27,676 nt of DNA from an uncultured Clostridia bacterium (GTDB taxonomy: Bacteria; Bacillota; Clostridia; Lachnospirales; Anaerotignaceae): assembly GCA_910587735.1 (NCBI GenBank), contig CAJUNT010000027.1, positions 1-27,676 on the forward strand, written 5' to 3'. The first letter of the stretch is position 1, and each line of letters starts with the position of its first letter. The notes under the pieces were generated by a model. The model was not told the DNA's origin. It made no database searches and saw only the letters and a list, made by a program, of their open reading frames with translations. The position numbers and the translations under genes are program-made. This document shows positions 14,985 through 23,475 of the stretch, piece by piece.

Positions 14985-17504
14985 ATGAATAATACAAATA
15001 ATACAGATAAAATAGTTGGCATTAACATAGAAGATGAAATGAAGAATTGTTATATCGACTATGCTATGAGTGTCATTGTATCTCGTGCTTTACCAGATGC
15101 TCGTGACGGTTTAAAACCTGTGCAAAGAAGAATATTATATTCTATGGGTGAAATGAATTTAGAACCAAATAAACCTTATAAAAAATCAGCTCGTATTGTA
15201 GGGGATACTATGGGTAAATATCACCCTCATGGTGATAGTTCTATCTATCAAGCTATGGTTCGCATGGCACAAAATTTTTCTATGAGATATGTTTTAGTAG
15301 ATGGGCATGGAAATTTTGGTTCTGTGGATGGTGATGGAGCAGCAGCACAACGCTATACAGAAGCAAGGATGTCACGTATTTCGTTAGAAATGCTTGCAGA
15401 TATTGATAAAAATACAGTAGATTTTATACCTAATTATAGCGAAGAAGTAGAAGAACCTACTGTATTGCCGGCAAGAGTTCCTAATCTTTTGATTAATGGT
15501 TCTTCTGGTATTGCTGTTGGTATGGCGACAAATATACCACCACACAATTTATCGGAAGTAATTGATGGCGTTGTAAAAATGATTGATAACTATGTACAAC
15601 AAAAAAGAGAAACTTCTGTGGACGAATTGATAGAAGTGATAAAAGGACCAGATTTTCCAACAGGCGGTATTATTATGGGCAGAAATGGTATACGCTCGGC
15701 TTATCGCACTGGTAGAGGTAAAATACGTGTAAGAGCGATTTCTGAAATAGAATCTATGTCTAATGCTAGAGAACGTATTGTTGTAACAGAAATTCCTTAT
15801 CAAGTAAATAAAGCAAGATTGATTGAAAAAATTGCAGATTTGGTAAAAGAAAAAAGAGTAGATGGTATAAGTGATATTAGGGATGAATCTAATCGTAAAG
15901 GTATGCGTATTGTTATTGAATTAAAAAAAGATGCTAATACAAGTGTTGTATTAAATAATTTGTATAAATATACGCAATTAGAGGATAGCTTTGGTGTTAT
16001 TATGATTGCTCTTGTAAATAATAAACCTGAAGTATTAAATTTAAAACAGGTTTTGGAAGAGTATCTAAAACATCAAAAAAATGTTGTAACTCGTCGTACG
16101 CAATTCGATTTAGATAAGGCAGAAAAAAGAGCACATATATTGGAAGGATTACGCATTGCACTAGATAATATTGATGAAGTGATACGCATTATTCGAAATA
16201 GTTATGATGATGCAAAATTAAAATTGATGGAGCGCTTTGGATTATCTGATGTACAGACACAGGCAATATTAGAAATGCAGTTGCGCCGTTTACAAGGATT
16301 AGAACATGAAAAAATTGATAAAGAATATAATGAATTGATGGAAAAAATAAAGGGCTATAAAGCGATATTATCAGATGAAAATCTCCTTTATGGTGTCATA
16401 AAAGAAGAAATATTGGCAGTAAAGGCAAAGTATGGAGACAAACGTCGCACACAAATTATGCATCATTTTGAAGTAATTGAAGATGAAGATTTAATTGATG
16501 AAGAAACAAGCGTATTTACATTATCTCATTTAAATTATATTAAAAGAACACCTCTTATGACATATAAAAGTCAAAAAAGAGGCGGTCGTGGTATTATGGG
16601 TATGAATACAAGAGAAGAGGACTTTGTAAAAGACTTGTTTTTAGGCTCTACACATGATTATATATTGTTTTTTACGAACAGAGGACGTGTGTATCGTTTA
16701 AAAGGATATGAAGTACCAGAGGCTGGAAGAACAGCAAGAGGAAATGCTATTGTTAATTTAATTGAGATTTCTGCAGGAGAAACCATTACTGCTATGATTC
16801 CTGTAAAGGAATTTACAGAGGATACTTATTTGGTAATGATAACAAAAGAAGGTATTATAAAGAAAACAGATATGATGAATTTTGCAAATATACGTAAAGG
16901 TGGTTTAACAGCTGTTAGTTTAAGAGAAGAAGATAGTTTGATTTCTGTTATTGTAACAAATGGAAATGATGAAATATTAGTTGCTACAAGAAAAGGTATG
17001 GGTATTAAATTTAATGAAAAAGATGTTCGCCCTATGAGCAGACAGGCAATCGGTGTAAAGGCAATTACATTAAAAGAGCAGGATTATGTTGTTTCTGCTG
17101 TAAAAGTAATAGCAGGTGCAAAAGTGCTTAATGTAACAGAAAAGGGATATGGCAAAAAAACAAATGTAGAGGATTTTAATGTACAATATCGTGGAGGAAA
17201 AGGTGTTAAAATTCATCAGTTAACAGATAAAACAGGACTTTTGACGGGTGTTTTGGTGATAGATGAAAATGAAGAATTGATGTTGATTACTTCTGAAGGT
17301 GTCATTATACGTTTAAGAGGAAATGAAATTTCTTCACTTGGTAGAGTATCTCAAGGTGTAAAATTGATAAATGTAAATGAGAATGTTAATGTTGTGGGAG
17401 TGGCTAAAATTTCTGAACAAGATATACAAATTGAGGAACAAGAACTAGAAGAATTACAGCAACAAACAGAAAAAGAGGAAGATATAGAGCAATATGTAGA
17501 ATAA
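14985..17504 (+). CDS. gyrA: DNA gyrase subunit A
   Basis: GyrA is the DNA cleavage and rejoining subunit of gyrase. From ATG 14985, with AAAGGA 6 bases upstream, the protein has 839 residues. Landmarks are the winged-helix segment KYHPHGDSS at 79-86, the catalytic Tyr124 in AAAQRYTEARMS, and the C-terminal DNA-wrapping propeller. The propeller begins with a GyrA-box-like KRGGRG, which marks gyrase rather than topoisomerase IV. The tail is acidic and rich in Glu and Gln. In the quinolone-resistance region the residue matching E. coli Ser83 is Ser85, but the one matching Asp87 is Gln89. A very strong terminator follows. Confidence 0.97.
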   Translation: MNNTNNTDKIVGINIEDEMKNCYIDYAMSVIVSRALPDARDGLKPVQRRILYSMGEMNLEPNKPYKKSARIVGDTMGKYHPHGDSSIYQAMVRMAQNFSMRYVLVDGHGNFGSVDGDGAAAQRYTEARMSRISLEMLADIDKNTVDFIPNYSEEVEEPTVLPARVPNLLINGSSGIAVGMATNIPPHNLSEVIDGVVKMIDNYVQQKRETSVDELIEVIKGPDFPTGGIIMGRNGIRSAYRTGRGKIRVRAISEIESMSNARERIVVTEIPYQVNKARLIEKIADLVKEKRVDGISDIRDESNRKGMRIVIELKKDANTSVVLNNLYKYTQLEDSFGVIMIALVNNKPEVLNLKQVLEEYLKHQKNVVTRRTQFDLDKAEKRAHILEGLRIALDNIDEVIRIIRNSYDDAKLKLMERFGLSDVQTQAILEMQLRRLQGLEHEKIDKEYNELMEKIKGYKAILSDENLLYGVIKEEILAVKAKYGDKRRTQIMHHFEVIEDEDLIDEETSVFTLSHLNYIKRTPLMTYKSQKRGGRGIMGMNTREEDFVKDLFLGSTHDYILFFTNRGRVYRLKGYEVPEAGRTARGNAIVNLIEISAGETITAMIPVKEFTEDTYLVMITKEGIIKKTDMMNFANIRKGGLTAVSLREEDSLISVIVTNGNDEILVATRKGMGIKFNEKDVRPMSRQAIGVKAITLKEQDYVVSAVKVIAGAKVLNVTEKGYGKKTNVEDFNVQYRGGKGVKIHQLTDKTGLLTGVLVIDENEELMLITSEGVIIRLRGNEISSLGRVSQGVKLINVNENVNVVGVAKISEQDIQIEEQELEELQQQTEKEEDIEQYVE

Positions 17505-17512
17505 ATATCAAA

Positions 17513-17551
17513 AATCAAAAACCCTCAGCATAGCTGAGGGTTTTTGATTTA
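17513..17551 (+). terminator. Strong terminator after gyrA
   Basis: Two perfectly complementary 18-base arms (17513-17530 and 17534-17551) enclose a 3-base loop. The core is CCCTCAGC/GCTGAGGG, followed by T's and flanked by A's on the left, so it can act in both directions. It starts 8 bases after the gyrA stop. Confidence 0.95.
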
Positions 17552-17790
17552 AAAAATTAGTAAAATTGTTATTAAATTTCTGATTCTGTATGACTATAAA
17601 AAGGTTTTATGTTATATACAAAATAGGATATGTTAAAATATTTTTAATTTTTTTTAAGACTTTATAACTTGTTTTAGCGTTAAATATAGTATAGTATAAA
17701 AACGAATTAGTTTTCAATTTTTAATTTATATAAAAACAAAATTTGTTATTATAATATTTGTCTATTATATTATAATGAAAGAGGTGTTTT

Positions 17791-18522
17791 ATGCAGGATT
17801 TAATGATGGGAGAAAAACCTCCATTTGATTTAAAAAAAATTAATCCAGAAATTATAAACAGTCATTTAAGAGAAACAAGAGAAATGATGTTGATGTATGA
17901 TTGTGGTATTAAAGAAGTAAAAACAAAATTAGAAATATTGAATAATGAATTTCAAGTACAAAAAGAAAGAAATCCTATTGAGTATTTAAAAAGCCGTGTA
18001 AAATCGTTGGAAAGTATTGTAATAAAGTTACATAAAAAAGGATATCAATTATCTGTGGAAAATGCTATGGAACAATTACATGATATTGCAGGCATTCGAG
18101 TAATTTGTTCATTTATTGATGATATTTATAGTGTTGCAGATATGCTTAAAAAGCAAGATGATATTACTGTGATATTGGAAAAGGATTATATCAAACACCC
18201 TAAACCCAATGGATATAGAAGCTATCATATGGTATTGGAAATACCAGTGTTTTTTTCTCAAAAAAAGCAGAATGTGAAAGTTGAGGTGCAAATTAGGACA
18301 ATCGCTATGGATTTTTGGGCAAGTTTGGAACATAAATTGTATTATAAAGAAACAGATGTGACATCAGAAGAAATTTCAGGAAGACTAAAAAAGTGTGCTG
18401 ATATTATTGCTGCAACAGATATAGAAATGCAGTCTATAAGAGATGTCGTAGAAGAATGGGAAAAGTTATCCCCAAAAAAAAACAAATCTGTGGAAAAAAT
18501 TGTGGAAAATGTGGACAAGTAA
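17791..18522 (+). CDS. Small alarmone synthetase (GTP pyrophosphokinase, RelP/RelQ type)
   Basis: The 243-residue protein is a stand-alone (p)ppGpp synthetase: it transfers pyrophosphate from ATP to GTP or GDP. It carries only the RelA/SpoT synthetase domain, with HDIAGIRV at 97-104, YIKHPKPNGYRSYH at 133-146 and EVQIRTIAMDFWASLEHKLYYK at 165-186. There is no hydrolase, TGS or ACT domain. Length and C-terminal helices fit the small RelP/RelQ enzymes; I do not decide between the two. The start ATG has AGAGG 7 bases upstream. The last 20 codons (LSPKKNKSVEKIVENVDK) are encoded by DNA holding several DnaA-box-like nonamers. The converging EamA gene ends 20 bases away without a clear terminator between. 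Confidence 0.92.
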   Translation: MQDLMMGEKPPFDLKKINPEIINSHLRETREMMLMYDCGIKEVKTKLEILNNEFQVQKERNPIEYLKSRVKSLESIVIKLHKKGYQLSVENAMEQLHDIAGIRVICSFIDDIYSVADMLKKQDDITVILEKDYIKHPKPNGYRSYHMVLEIPVFFSQKKQNVKVEVQIRTIAMDFWASLEHKLYYKETDVTSEEISGRLKKCADIIAATDIEMQSIRDVVEEWEKLSPKKNKSVEKIVENVDK

Positions 18523-18542
18523 ATACAAATACAACAAAAGAA

Positions 18543-18971
18543 TTATTTTTTATTGATAAAAAAGATACCAATCAAACAAAAAATAATACCCAAGAACTGT
18601 TGCTTTGTCATTTGCTCATGATAAATCAAAATACCAACCAATAAGAGTATGATGCCTAAAGTAATGCTACAAATAAGAGAGCATATGCTGATATTCCAGC
18701 CAACACGATAGGCTTGTATATAACCAAACTCTAAGCCTATAATGGCAATACCTAGCACAAAACTTGCCCAGTTAACTTGTTGAAATGTTTGAAAAACAGA
18801 TTTAAAACGAGTGTTGATAAGTAATAATACAAATGTAATAATAGCTGCTACTGTATAAGTAATGAAAAGCGATGCAAATGAATTAGCATATTGTGATGTA
18901 GATTTAGAAGAAATATGATAAAAAGTGTTTGAAAGAACAACTATGATAATAGGGAAAAAATATGTCAGCAT
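18543..18971 (-). CDS. EamA/EmrE-like membrane transporter, half size
   Basis: This 142-residue, very hydrophobic protein has about five membrane segments. Features are the N-terminal PIIIVVLSNTFYHISSKS, a Gly-rich middle segment (ASFVLGIAIIGLEFGYIQAYRVGW), and the final pair LGIILLLVGILIYHEQMTKQQFLGIIFCLIGIFFI. The ending matches the drug/metabolite transporter superfamily. Most EamA proteins have two such repeats; this one has a single repeat and would need to dimerise. The substrate is unknown. The start ATG has AAAGGGG about 8 bases upstream. The gene runs against the replication direction and converges with the alarmone synthetase gene. Confidence 0.75.
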   Translation of the reverse strand: MLTYFFPIIIVVLSNTFYHISSKSTSQYANSFASLFITYTVAAIITFVLLLINTRFKSVFQTFQQVNWASFVLGIAIIGLEFGYIQAYRVGWNISICSLICSITLGIILLLVGILIYHEQMTKQQFLGIIFCLIGIFFINKK

Positions 18972-19129
18972 AAAAAAGCCCCTTTCTAAATTATAGGTTT
19001 TATTATGTAATAATCTAGATATATGTAGAGTAAATTTATTTGTTTTATTTATGTAAATGACTACATTTCATTAAAGCACTTTTTTAATATGTTGTCAATA
19101 AATGTTATAATATTTATAGGAGAAAAATA

Positions 19130-19972
19130 ATGAGAGAGATTTCAACAGAATTGATTACAAATACCATTGCAGAAATGTGTATTCGTGCAAATTGTAATTT
19201 AAATGAAGATGTTTATGATGCTTTAGAAAAAGCAAAACAGAAAGAACAATCCCAAATTGGAAGGGAAATACTTTGTCAGTTAACAAAAAATGCAGATATT
19301 GCTCAACAAAATCAAGTACCTATTTGTCAAGATACAGGTATGGCAATTATATTTATGGAAATAGGACAAGATGTTCATATTGTAGGAGGGCTTTTACAAA
19401 ATGCTGTAAATGAGGGTGTTAGAAAAGGTTATGAAAAAGGATATTTGAGAAAGTCTGTTGTGCAAGACCCATTTTTGAGGGTAAATACAAATGATAATAC
19501 ACCTGCAATATTATATACCAATATTGTAGAGGGAGATAAAATAGATATTACAGTAGCACCAAAGGGATTTGGTAGTGAAAATATGAGTCGTGTTTATATG
19601 CTCAAACCTTCTGATGGTATAGAAGGAGCAAAAAAAGCAATATTAGAAACGGTAGAACAAGCTGGACCTAATCCATGCCCTCCTATGGTGGTAGGTGTGG
19701 GGTGTGGAGGCAGTTTTGAATATAGCTCATATTTGGCAAAAAAAGCGCTCCTTCGCCCTATTGGCAGTCATTCTGATAAAGAACATATAAGAGATATGGA
19801 AGAAGAACTTTTACAAAAAATGAATAATATGGGTATTGGTCCGCAAGGTCTAGGAGGCAATACAACAGTATTAGCTGTGAATATAGAAAGTTATGCAACT
19901 CATATTGCTGGTATGCCTATTGCTATTAATATTAGCTGTCATGTAACAAGACATTGCCATGAAATAATTTAG
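19130..19972 (+). CDS. fumA: Class I fumarate hydratase, alpha subunit
   Basis: This is the iron-sulfur catalytic subunit of the oxygen-sensitive two-subunit class I fumarase, which converts fumarate and malate. The 280 residues match the N-terminal half of FumA-type fumarases and TtdA. Conserved Cys are Cys66 in PICQDTG, Cys192 in GVGCGGSFE and Cys270 in NISCHVTRHCHE, the expected ligands of the 4Fe-4S cluster. Other conserved stretches are APKGFGSENMSR and GIGPQGLGGNTT. AGGAG lies about 7 bases before the ATG. The beta subunit gene follows, but with a 410-base gap holding a small interrupted frame. The symbol follows the naming of the two-subunit alpha chain, not E. coli FumA. A tartrate-dehydratase activity cannot be excluded. 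Confidence 0.9.
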   Translation: MREISTELITNTIAEMCIRANCNLNEDVYDALEKAKQKEQSQIGREILCQLTKNADIAQQNQVPICQDTGMAIIFMEIGQDVHIVGGLLQNAVNEGVRKGYEKGYLRKSVVQDPFLRVNTNDNTPAILYTNIVEGDKIDITVAPKGFGSENMSRVYMLKPSDGIEGAKKAILETVEQAGPNPCPPMVVGVGCGGSFEYSSYLAKKALLRPIGSHSDKEHIRDMEEELLQKMNNMGIGPQGLGGNTTVLAVNIESYATHIAGMPIAINISCHVTRHCHEII

Positions 19973-20015
19973 TATATTTTTTATTTGAAGTAAGTAAAAA
20001 ATTGAGGATTAAATT

Positions 20016-20306
20016 ATGCAAGAATGAAATACATTTCAAAAAGAATTTATAAAAATATTAGCAACTATTCAGGAAAGTTGTGTATTAATTGCTTTATGTT
20101 CAAATTATGAGTATTTATTAGAGCATAAATTTTATGATATTACTGCTGATGTTATGATTAGAATAATGGAACTCATAGATGGATATACAAATGCTGATAT
20201 TGGCAGATTGAAAGTTATTTGTGAAAAATCTAATGATAGTTTAAAAGAAAATCCACATATAGAATTGCATGATGTGATATGTGATTATTTGAAATATACA
20301 AAGTAA
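20016..20306 (+). pseudogene. Small unassigned reading frame with in-frame TGA at codon 4
   Basis: ATG 20016 has GAGGA 7 bases upstream. It is followed by CAA GAA and then TGA (20025-20027), after which the same frame stays open for 92 more codons to TAA at 20304-20306. The downstream peptide begins NTFQKEFIKILATIQESCVL, continues with DVMIRIMELIDGYTNADIGR, and ends VICDYLKYTK. It is mostly helical with an acidic C-terminus, and I recognise no family. No other usual start codon occurs until far into the frame. The simplest reading is a small gene inactivated by a nonsense change, possibly TGG (Trp) to TGA. It sits between the two fumarase subunit genes. TGA is used as a normal stop elsewhere in this window, so recoding of the whole genome is unlikely. 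Confidence 0.55.
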
Positions 20307-20384
20307 TAAAATTCAAAATGTTTGCTTTTTAATAAAGTAATGTATGATTATAACAAAATGATAATTGAAAGAAGGAGGATAAAA

Positions 20385-20927
20385 ATGAATGTTTCTGTGC
20401 CGTTTACAATAGAACAGGCAAAACAACTAAAAGCAGGAGATGTTGTTAGTATTGATGGTGTGATATATACTGCAAGAGATGCTGCACATAAAAGAATGCT
20501 TGAAGAATATGATAAAACAAAGAAATTTCCTTTTGATATACAAAATCAAATTGTTTATTATGCAGGTCCGGCACCAGCAAAGCCATCACAAGTAATAGGT
20601 TCTGTGGGACCGACTACATCTTATCGTATGGATACCTATTCACCAGAATTATTGAAATTTGGATTAAGAGGTATGATTGGTAAAGGTATGAGAGATAAAA
20701 ATGTAATAGAGGCAATGAAACAATATGGAGGGGTATATTTTGGTGCCACAGGAGGAGCAGGAGCTTTATTAGCAAATCATGTTTTAAAATCAGATATTGT
20801 TGCTTATGAAGATTTAGGAGCAGAAGCTATTAGAAAATTAGTTGTAAAAGATTTTCCAGTAATTGTAATTATAGATAGTTATGGAAATAATTTGTATGAA
20901 ACAGAATATTTAAAATATAAAAGATGA
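20385..20927 (+). CDS. fumB: Class I fumarate hydratase, beta subunit
   Basis: This is the partner of the alpha subunit, corresponding to the C-terminal half of E. coli FumA and to TtdB. From ATG 20385 the protein has 180 residues, the family length. It shows AGDVVSIDGVIYTARDAAHKR, the substrate-binding segment GPTTSYRMDTYSPELL, and MIGKG. The start is fixed by AAGGAGG 6 bases upstream; an in-frame ATG 63 bases earlier adds a non-conserved extension without a ribosome-binding site. The gene ends in TGA with no second stop directly behind it. The symbol denotes the beta subunit of the two-subunit enzyme, not E. coli FumB. A long inverted repeat follows, shared with the convergent GntR gene. 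Confidence 0.9.
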   Translation: MNVSVPFTIEQAKQLKAGDVVSIDGVIYTARDAAHKRMLEEYDKTKKFPFDIQNQIVYYAGPAPAKPSQVIGSVGPTTSYRMDTYSPELLKFGLRGMIGKGMRDKNVIEAMKQYGGVYFGATGGAGALLANHVLKSDIVAYEDLGAEAIRKLVVKDFPVIVIIDSYGNNLYETEYLKYKR

Positions 20928-20963
20928 TTCACAAAAAATACTTTATTATATACTATAATAAAT

Positions 20964-21007
20964 ATTGTCAAATGTATTTGCAATATGATACAAATACATT
21001 TGACAAT
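20964..21007. terminator. Long inverted repeat between convergent fumB and the GntR gene
   Basis: Two perfectly complementary 17-base arms (20964-20980 and 20991-21007, ATTGTCAAATGTATTTG and its complement) flank a 10-base loop. It lies between the two convergent gene ends. The T-tracts on either side are poor, so efficiency as a terminator is uncertain, but its position and stability fit a bidirectional one. Confidence 0.6.
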
Positions 21008-21015
21008 CATAATTA

Positions 21016-21741
21016 TTAACCATATTTTACAGTTAAATTAACATAAGAAATGTGTTCTCTCATAGCAGAATAAGCTGTCTGATAATCTCTATTTTTTACA
21101 GCCTCTAATATTTTGCCGTGCAAATCTATTGTTACATCAATAACACGTGGATTTTTTGTTAAGGATTGACGCATAGCAACACGAATACAGCGTTCAAAGG
21201 ACTCCTTTGCTGCAATCATAGTGCTAATAAGCAGTTTATTATGTGTAGCATCAGAAATAAACATATGGAATTGTGCATCATAATCTACAAATAAATTAAC
21301 ATCATCTTTATATTTTATCATATGTTGATAGCTTTCAGATATTTTTTGGATATCCTCTTCAGTAGCACGTTTTGCAGCATAACTTGCTGTTTCTGCCTCT
21401 AACATAAAACGAAATTCTAATAAATCGCTTAAATCTGAATTTTCTACTGTAATACTAAAAGGGGCAATATTCACAATATTGTCAATATTGTTTATAAATG
21501 TACCCGCTTTAGAACGTCTGATAAAGCCAAATACGGCTAAAGCAGTGTAGGCTTCTCTTAATGTACTTCGTCCTATGCCTAATGCATTACTGACTACATT
21601 TTCATTTGGCAACATATATCCTTCTGGTAGTTTTCCAGAAAGAATTAATTCCTTAAATTTTTGAAAAAGAGTCTGAGAAATATTTTTTCCCAAATCTGAT
21701 TTCAAGAAATCTACGTTTTCTAGTAATATGTCCTTCTCCAT
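21016..21741 (-). CDS. GntR-family (FadR subfamily) transcriptional regulator
   Basis: The 241-residue protein has an N-terminal winged-helix DNA-binding domain (about 20-85: FKELILSGKLPEGYMLPNEN, GIGRSTLREAYTALAVFGFIRRSKAGTFI). A C-terminal FCD ligand-binding helical bundle follows (about 105-232). The expected metal-binding residues are present: Asp155 and His159 in DAQFH, His208 and His230. Such regulators usually sense carboxylic or sugar acids. The neighbours, fumarase on one side and a CstA-type carrier on the other, suggest control of organic acid use, but this is inference. A perfect 14-bp palindrome 51 bases upstream of the start is a candidate autoregulatory site. Confidence 0.92.
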   Translation of the reverse strand: MEKDILLENVDFLKSDLGKNISQTLFQKFKELILSGKLPEGYMLPNENVVSNALGIGRSTLREAYTALAVFGFIRRSKAGTFINNIDNIVNIAPFSITVENSDLSDLLEFRFMLEAETASYAAKRATEEDIQKISESYQHMIKYKDDVNLFVDYDAQFHMFISDATHNKLLISTMIAAKESFERCIRVAMRQSLTKNPRVIDVTIDLHGKILEAVKNRDYQTAYSAMREHISYVNLTVKYG

Positions 21742-21792
21742 GTATCATCCCATCCTTCTGATTTGTAGATTTTCCAGTTGAAATCGGGTGTC

Positions 21793-21806
21793 TTGTTTAT
21801 AAACAA
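21793..21806. promoter_or_regulatory. Candidate operator of the GntR regulator
   Basis: TTGTTTATAAACAA is a perfect 14-bp palindrome in the upstream region of the GntR gene. FadR-subfamily proteins bind short palindromes of this kind near their own promoters. No experiment supports the assignment. Confidence 0.4.
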
Positions 21807-21913
21807 CAAATATTTGCATTGGAATTTTATATACATTGTACTATATATTCAATGCTTTTGCAAATGGAAACAGAACATATTTTTGATATAGTATCAATTT
21901 TATAAAAAATATA

Positions 21914-21954
21914 AAAAAAACTGTTTCTTTTTAAAATAAAGAAACAGTTTTTTT
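21914..21954. terminator. Terminator of the cstA-like gene
   Basis: AAAAAAACTGTTTCTTT (21914-21930) pairs perfectly with 21938-21954 around a 7-base loop, giving A/T runs on both sides. It lies 18 bases beyond the stop of the leftward cstA-like gene and upstream of the GntR gene. Confidence 0.88.
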
Positions 21955-21972
21955 AAGCAATATTACTAAAAA

Positions 21973-23475
21973 TTATTGCGTTACACTGTTGCTAACACCA
22001 TCATTTAATTTATTTTCCATTTTCAATTTCAATTTTTTAGCGCAACTAATTGTAAATATAGCCCAAAGTATTGTAAATATGATACCACAGACATAAGCAA
22101 TATTAATTGGTACATTCAAACCAATTTTTGCATTGATAATGAATGTAGATATAATAAATGCATAAAACATACCAGGTATTAAACTAATGATATAGTTTTT
22201 ATTTCTTGCATAAAGATAAACAGTTATCATAGCAAATGCAAATATTGCTATTGTTTGATTTGCGAATGCGAAATATCTCCATAAAATATTGAAACCACTT
22301 GTACTTACTTTTGCAAATACAAGTATTGCTGCACATACTATAAATATAATACCAGATAATGTAACACGGTTTGATTTTTTGGATTGGTCATAATGTAAAT
22401 ATTCTGCAATCATCAATCTAAGAGAACGAAGTGCAGTATCTCCAGAAGTAATTGGCAATACAATAATACCTACAATAGCAATGACACCACCAATAGAACC
22501 TAACAAATCTCTTGCAACAAGTGTGATAACAGAAGCAGTACCAGCGATACTCATATCTGTTCCAGGTATTAATCCATTTTGTATTTTTGCATAAATACCC
22601 ATAGAGGCTGCTGCCCAAATCATAGCAATAAAGCCTTCTAATATCATCATGTTATAAAAAGTCATTCTGCCTTCTCTTTCACTTGTTACAGAACGTGCAA
22701 TCAATGTTGCTTGTGTTGCATGAAAACCAGATGTAATACCACAAGCTACTGTAACAAAGAATATTGGCAATATTGGAGAACCATCATGTAAAGAGAAAAA
22801 TGACAATGTTTCTGATGTTAAAGCTGTTAATTCATATCCATGAATGAATAAACCAAAAAATACACCAACAGCAGAAAGTAAAAGTATAATTCCAAATATT
22901 GGATAAACTCTACCAATAATGGCATCAATAGGGAATAATGTCGCAATTAAATAGTAAATAAAAATAACAGCATAAACAATCCATACAATAGGATTTGTTA
23001 CAACATTTTCTGTCCCAATTAAACCAACAATTAAATCACCAGGTGTATAAACAAATACAGCACCTACAAGAAGCATTAATAAACAAACGAAAATGTTATA
23101 TACATTAAATGTTTTATTACCTAAATATTTGTGGATTAAAGCAGGCATTTGTTTTCCATCTTCACGCAGGCAAACCATACCACACATATAGTCGTGAAGT
23201 GAACCAGAAAGCACACAACCAATTGGAATCAGTAAAAATGCAATAGGTCCGAATAAAATACCTTGTATAGGTCCTAATATAGGACCTGTTCCAGCAATAT
23301 TCAGTAATTCAATTAATGAATTCTTCCATTTGTTCATAGGAACGAAGTCTACACCATCGTTCATTGTGATGGCAGGAGTTTCTCTGTCATCTGGTCCAAA
23401 TACTTTATCACAGTATTTACCATAAAAGAATCCGCCTACAAAAAGTATGGCAAGACCAATTAAAAAAGTAACCAT
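21973..23475 (-). CDS. CstA-family carbon starvation / pyruvate-type transporter
   Basis: The 500-residue integral membrane protein has about 13 hydrophobic segments. It carries the family hallmark near the N-terminus: NIAGTGPILGPIQGILFGPI, then CVLSGSLHDYMCGMVCLREDGKQMP. Another conserved block is ACGITSGFHATQATLIARSV, with GDTALRSLRLMIAEY later. E. coli CstA and BtsT, about 700 residues, carry pyruvate or peptides; this is the shorter clostridial form. The substrate is therefore uncertain. ATG 23475 has AAAGGAG about 8 bases upstream. The gene is oriented like the GntR gene beyond its terminator and divergent from the uracil permease. Its upstream region holds spaced AAAGTA repeats. Confidence 0.88.
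   Translation of the reverse strand: MVTFLIGLAILFVGGFFYGKYCDKVFGPDDRETPAITMNDGVDFVPMNKWKNSLIELLNIAGTGPILGPIQGILFGPIAFLLIPIGCVLSGSLHDYMCGMVCLREDGKQMPALIHKYLGNKTFNVYNIFVCLLMLLVGAVFVYTPGDLIVGLIGTENVVTNPIVWIVYAVIFIYYLIATLFPIDAIIGRVYPIFGIILLLSAVGVFFGLFIHGYELTALTSETLSFFSLHDGSPILPIFFVTVACGITSGFHATQATLIARSVTSEREGRMTFYNMMILEGFIAMIWAAASMGIYAKIQNGLIPGTDMSIAGTASVITLVARDLLGSIGGVIAIVGIIVLPITSGDTALRSLRLMIAEYLHYDQSKKSNRVTLSGIIFIVCAAILVFAKVSTSGFNILWRYFAFANQTIAIFAFAMITVYLYARNKNYIISLIPGMFYAFIISTFIINAKIGLNVPINIAYVCGIIFTILWAIFTISCAKKLKLKMENKLNDGVSNSVTQ

Noticed and set aside
18456..18644. Short plus-strand frame overlapping the ends of the alarmone synthetase and EamA genes
   Set aside because: It uses a second frame across two convergent gene ends, with Asn/Lys/Thr-rich low-complexity sequence and no ribosome-binding site.
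20025..20027. Selenocysteine insertion at the in-frame TGA
   Set aside because: A bacterial SECIS hairpin should lie directly after the TGA, but the following sequence is AT-rich without a GC-containing stem-loop.
20025..20027. Genome-wide reading of TGA as tryptophan
   Set aside because: rnpA, fumB and the last P-loop gene end at TGA at their expected lengths, so TGA acts as a normal stop here.
22418..22618. Short frame within the cstA-like gene on the same strand
   Set aside because: Out-of-frame shadow with a Cys/Tyr/Trp-rich peptide; the overlapping carrier gene is clearly the real one.
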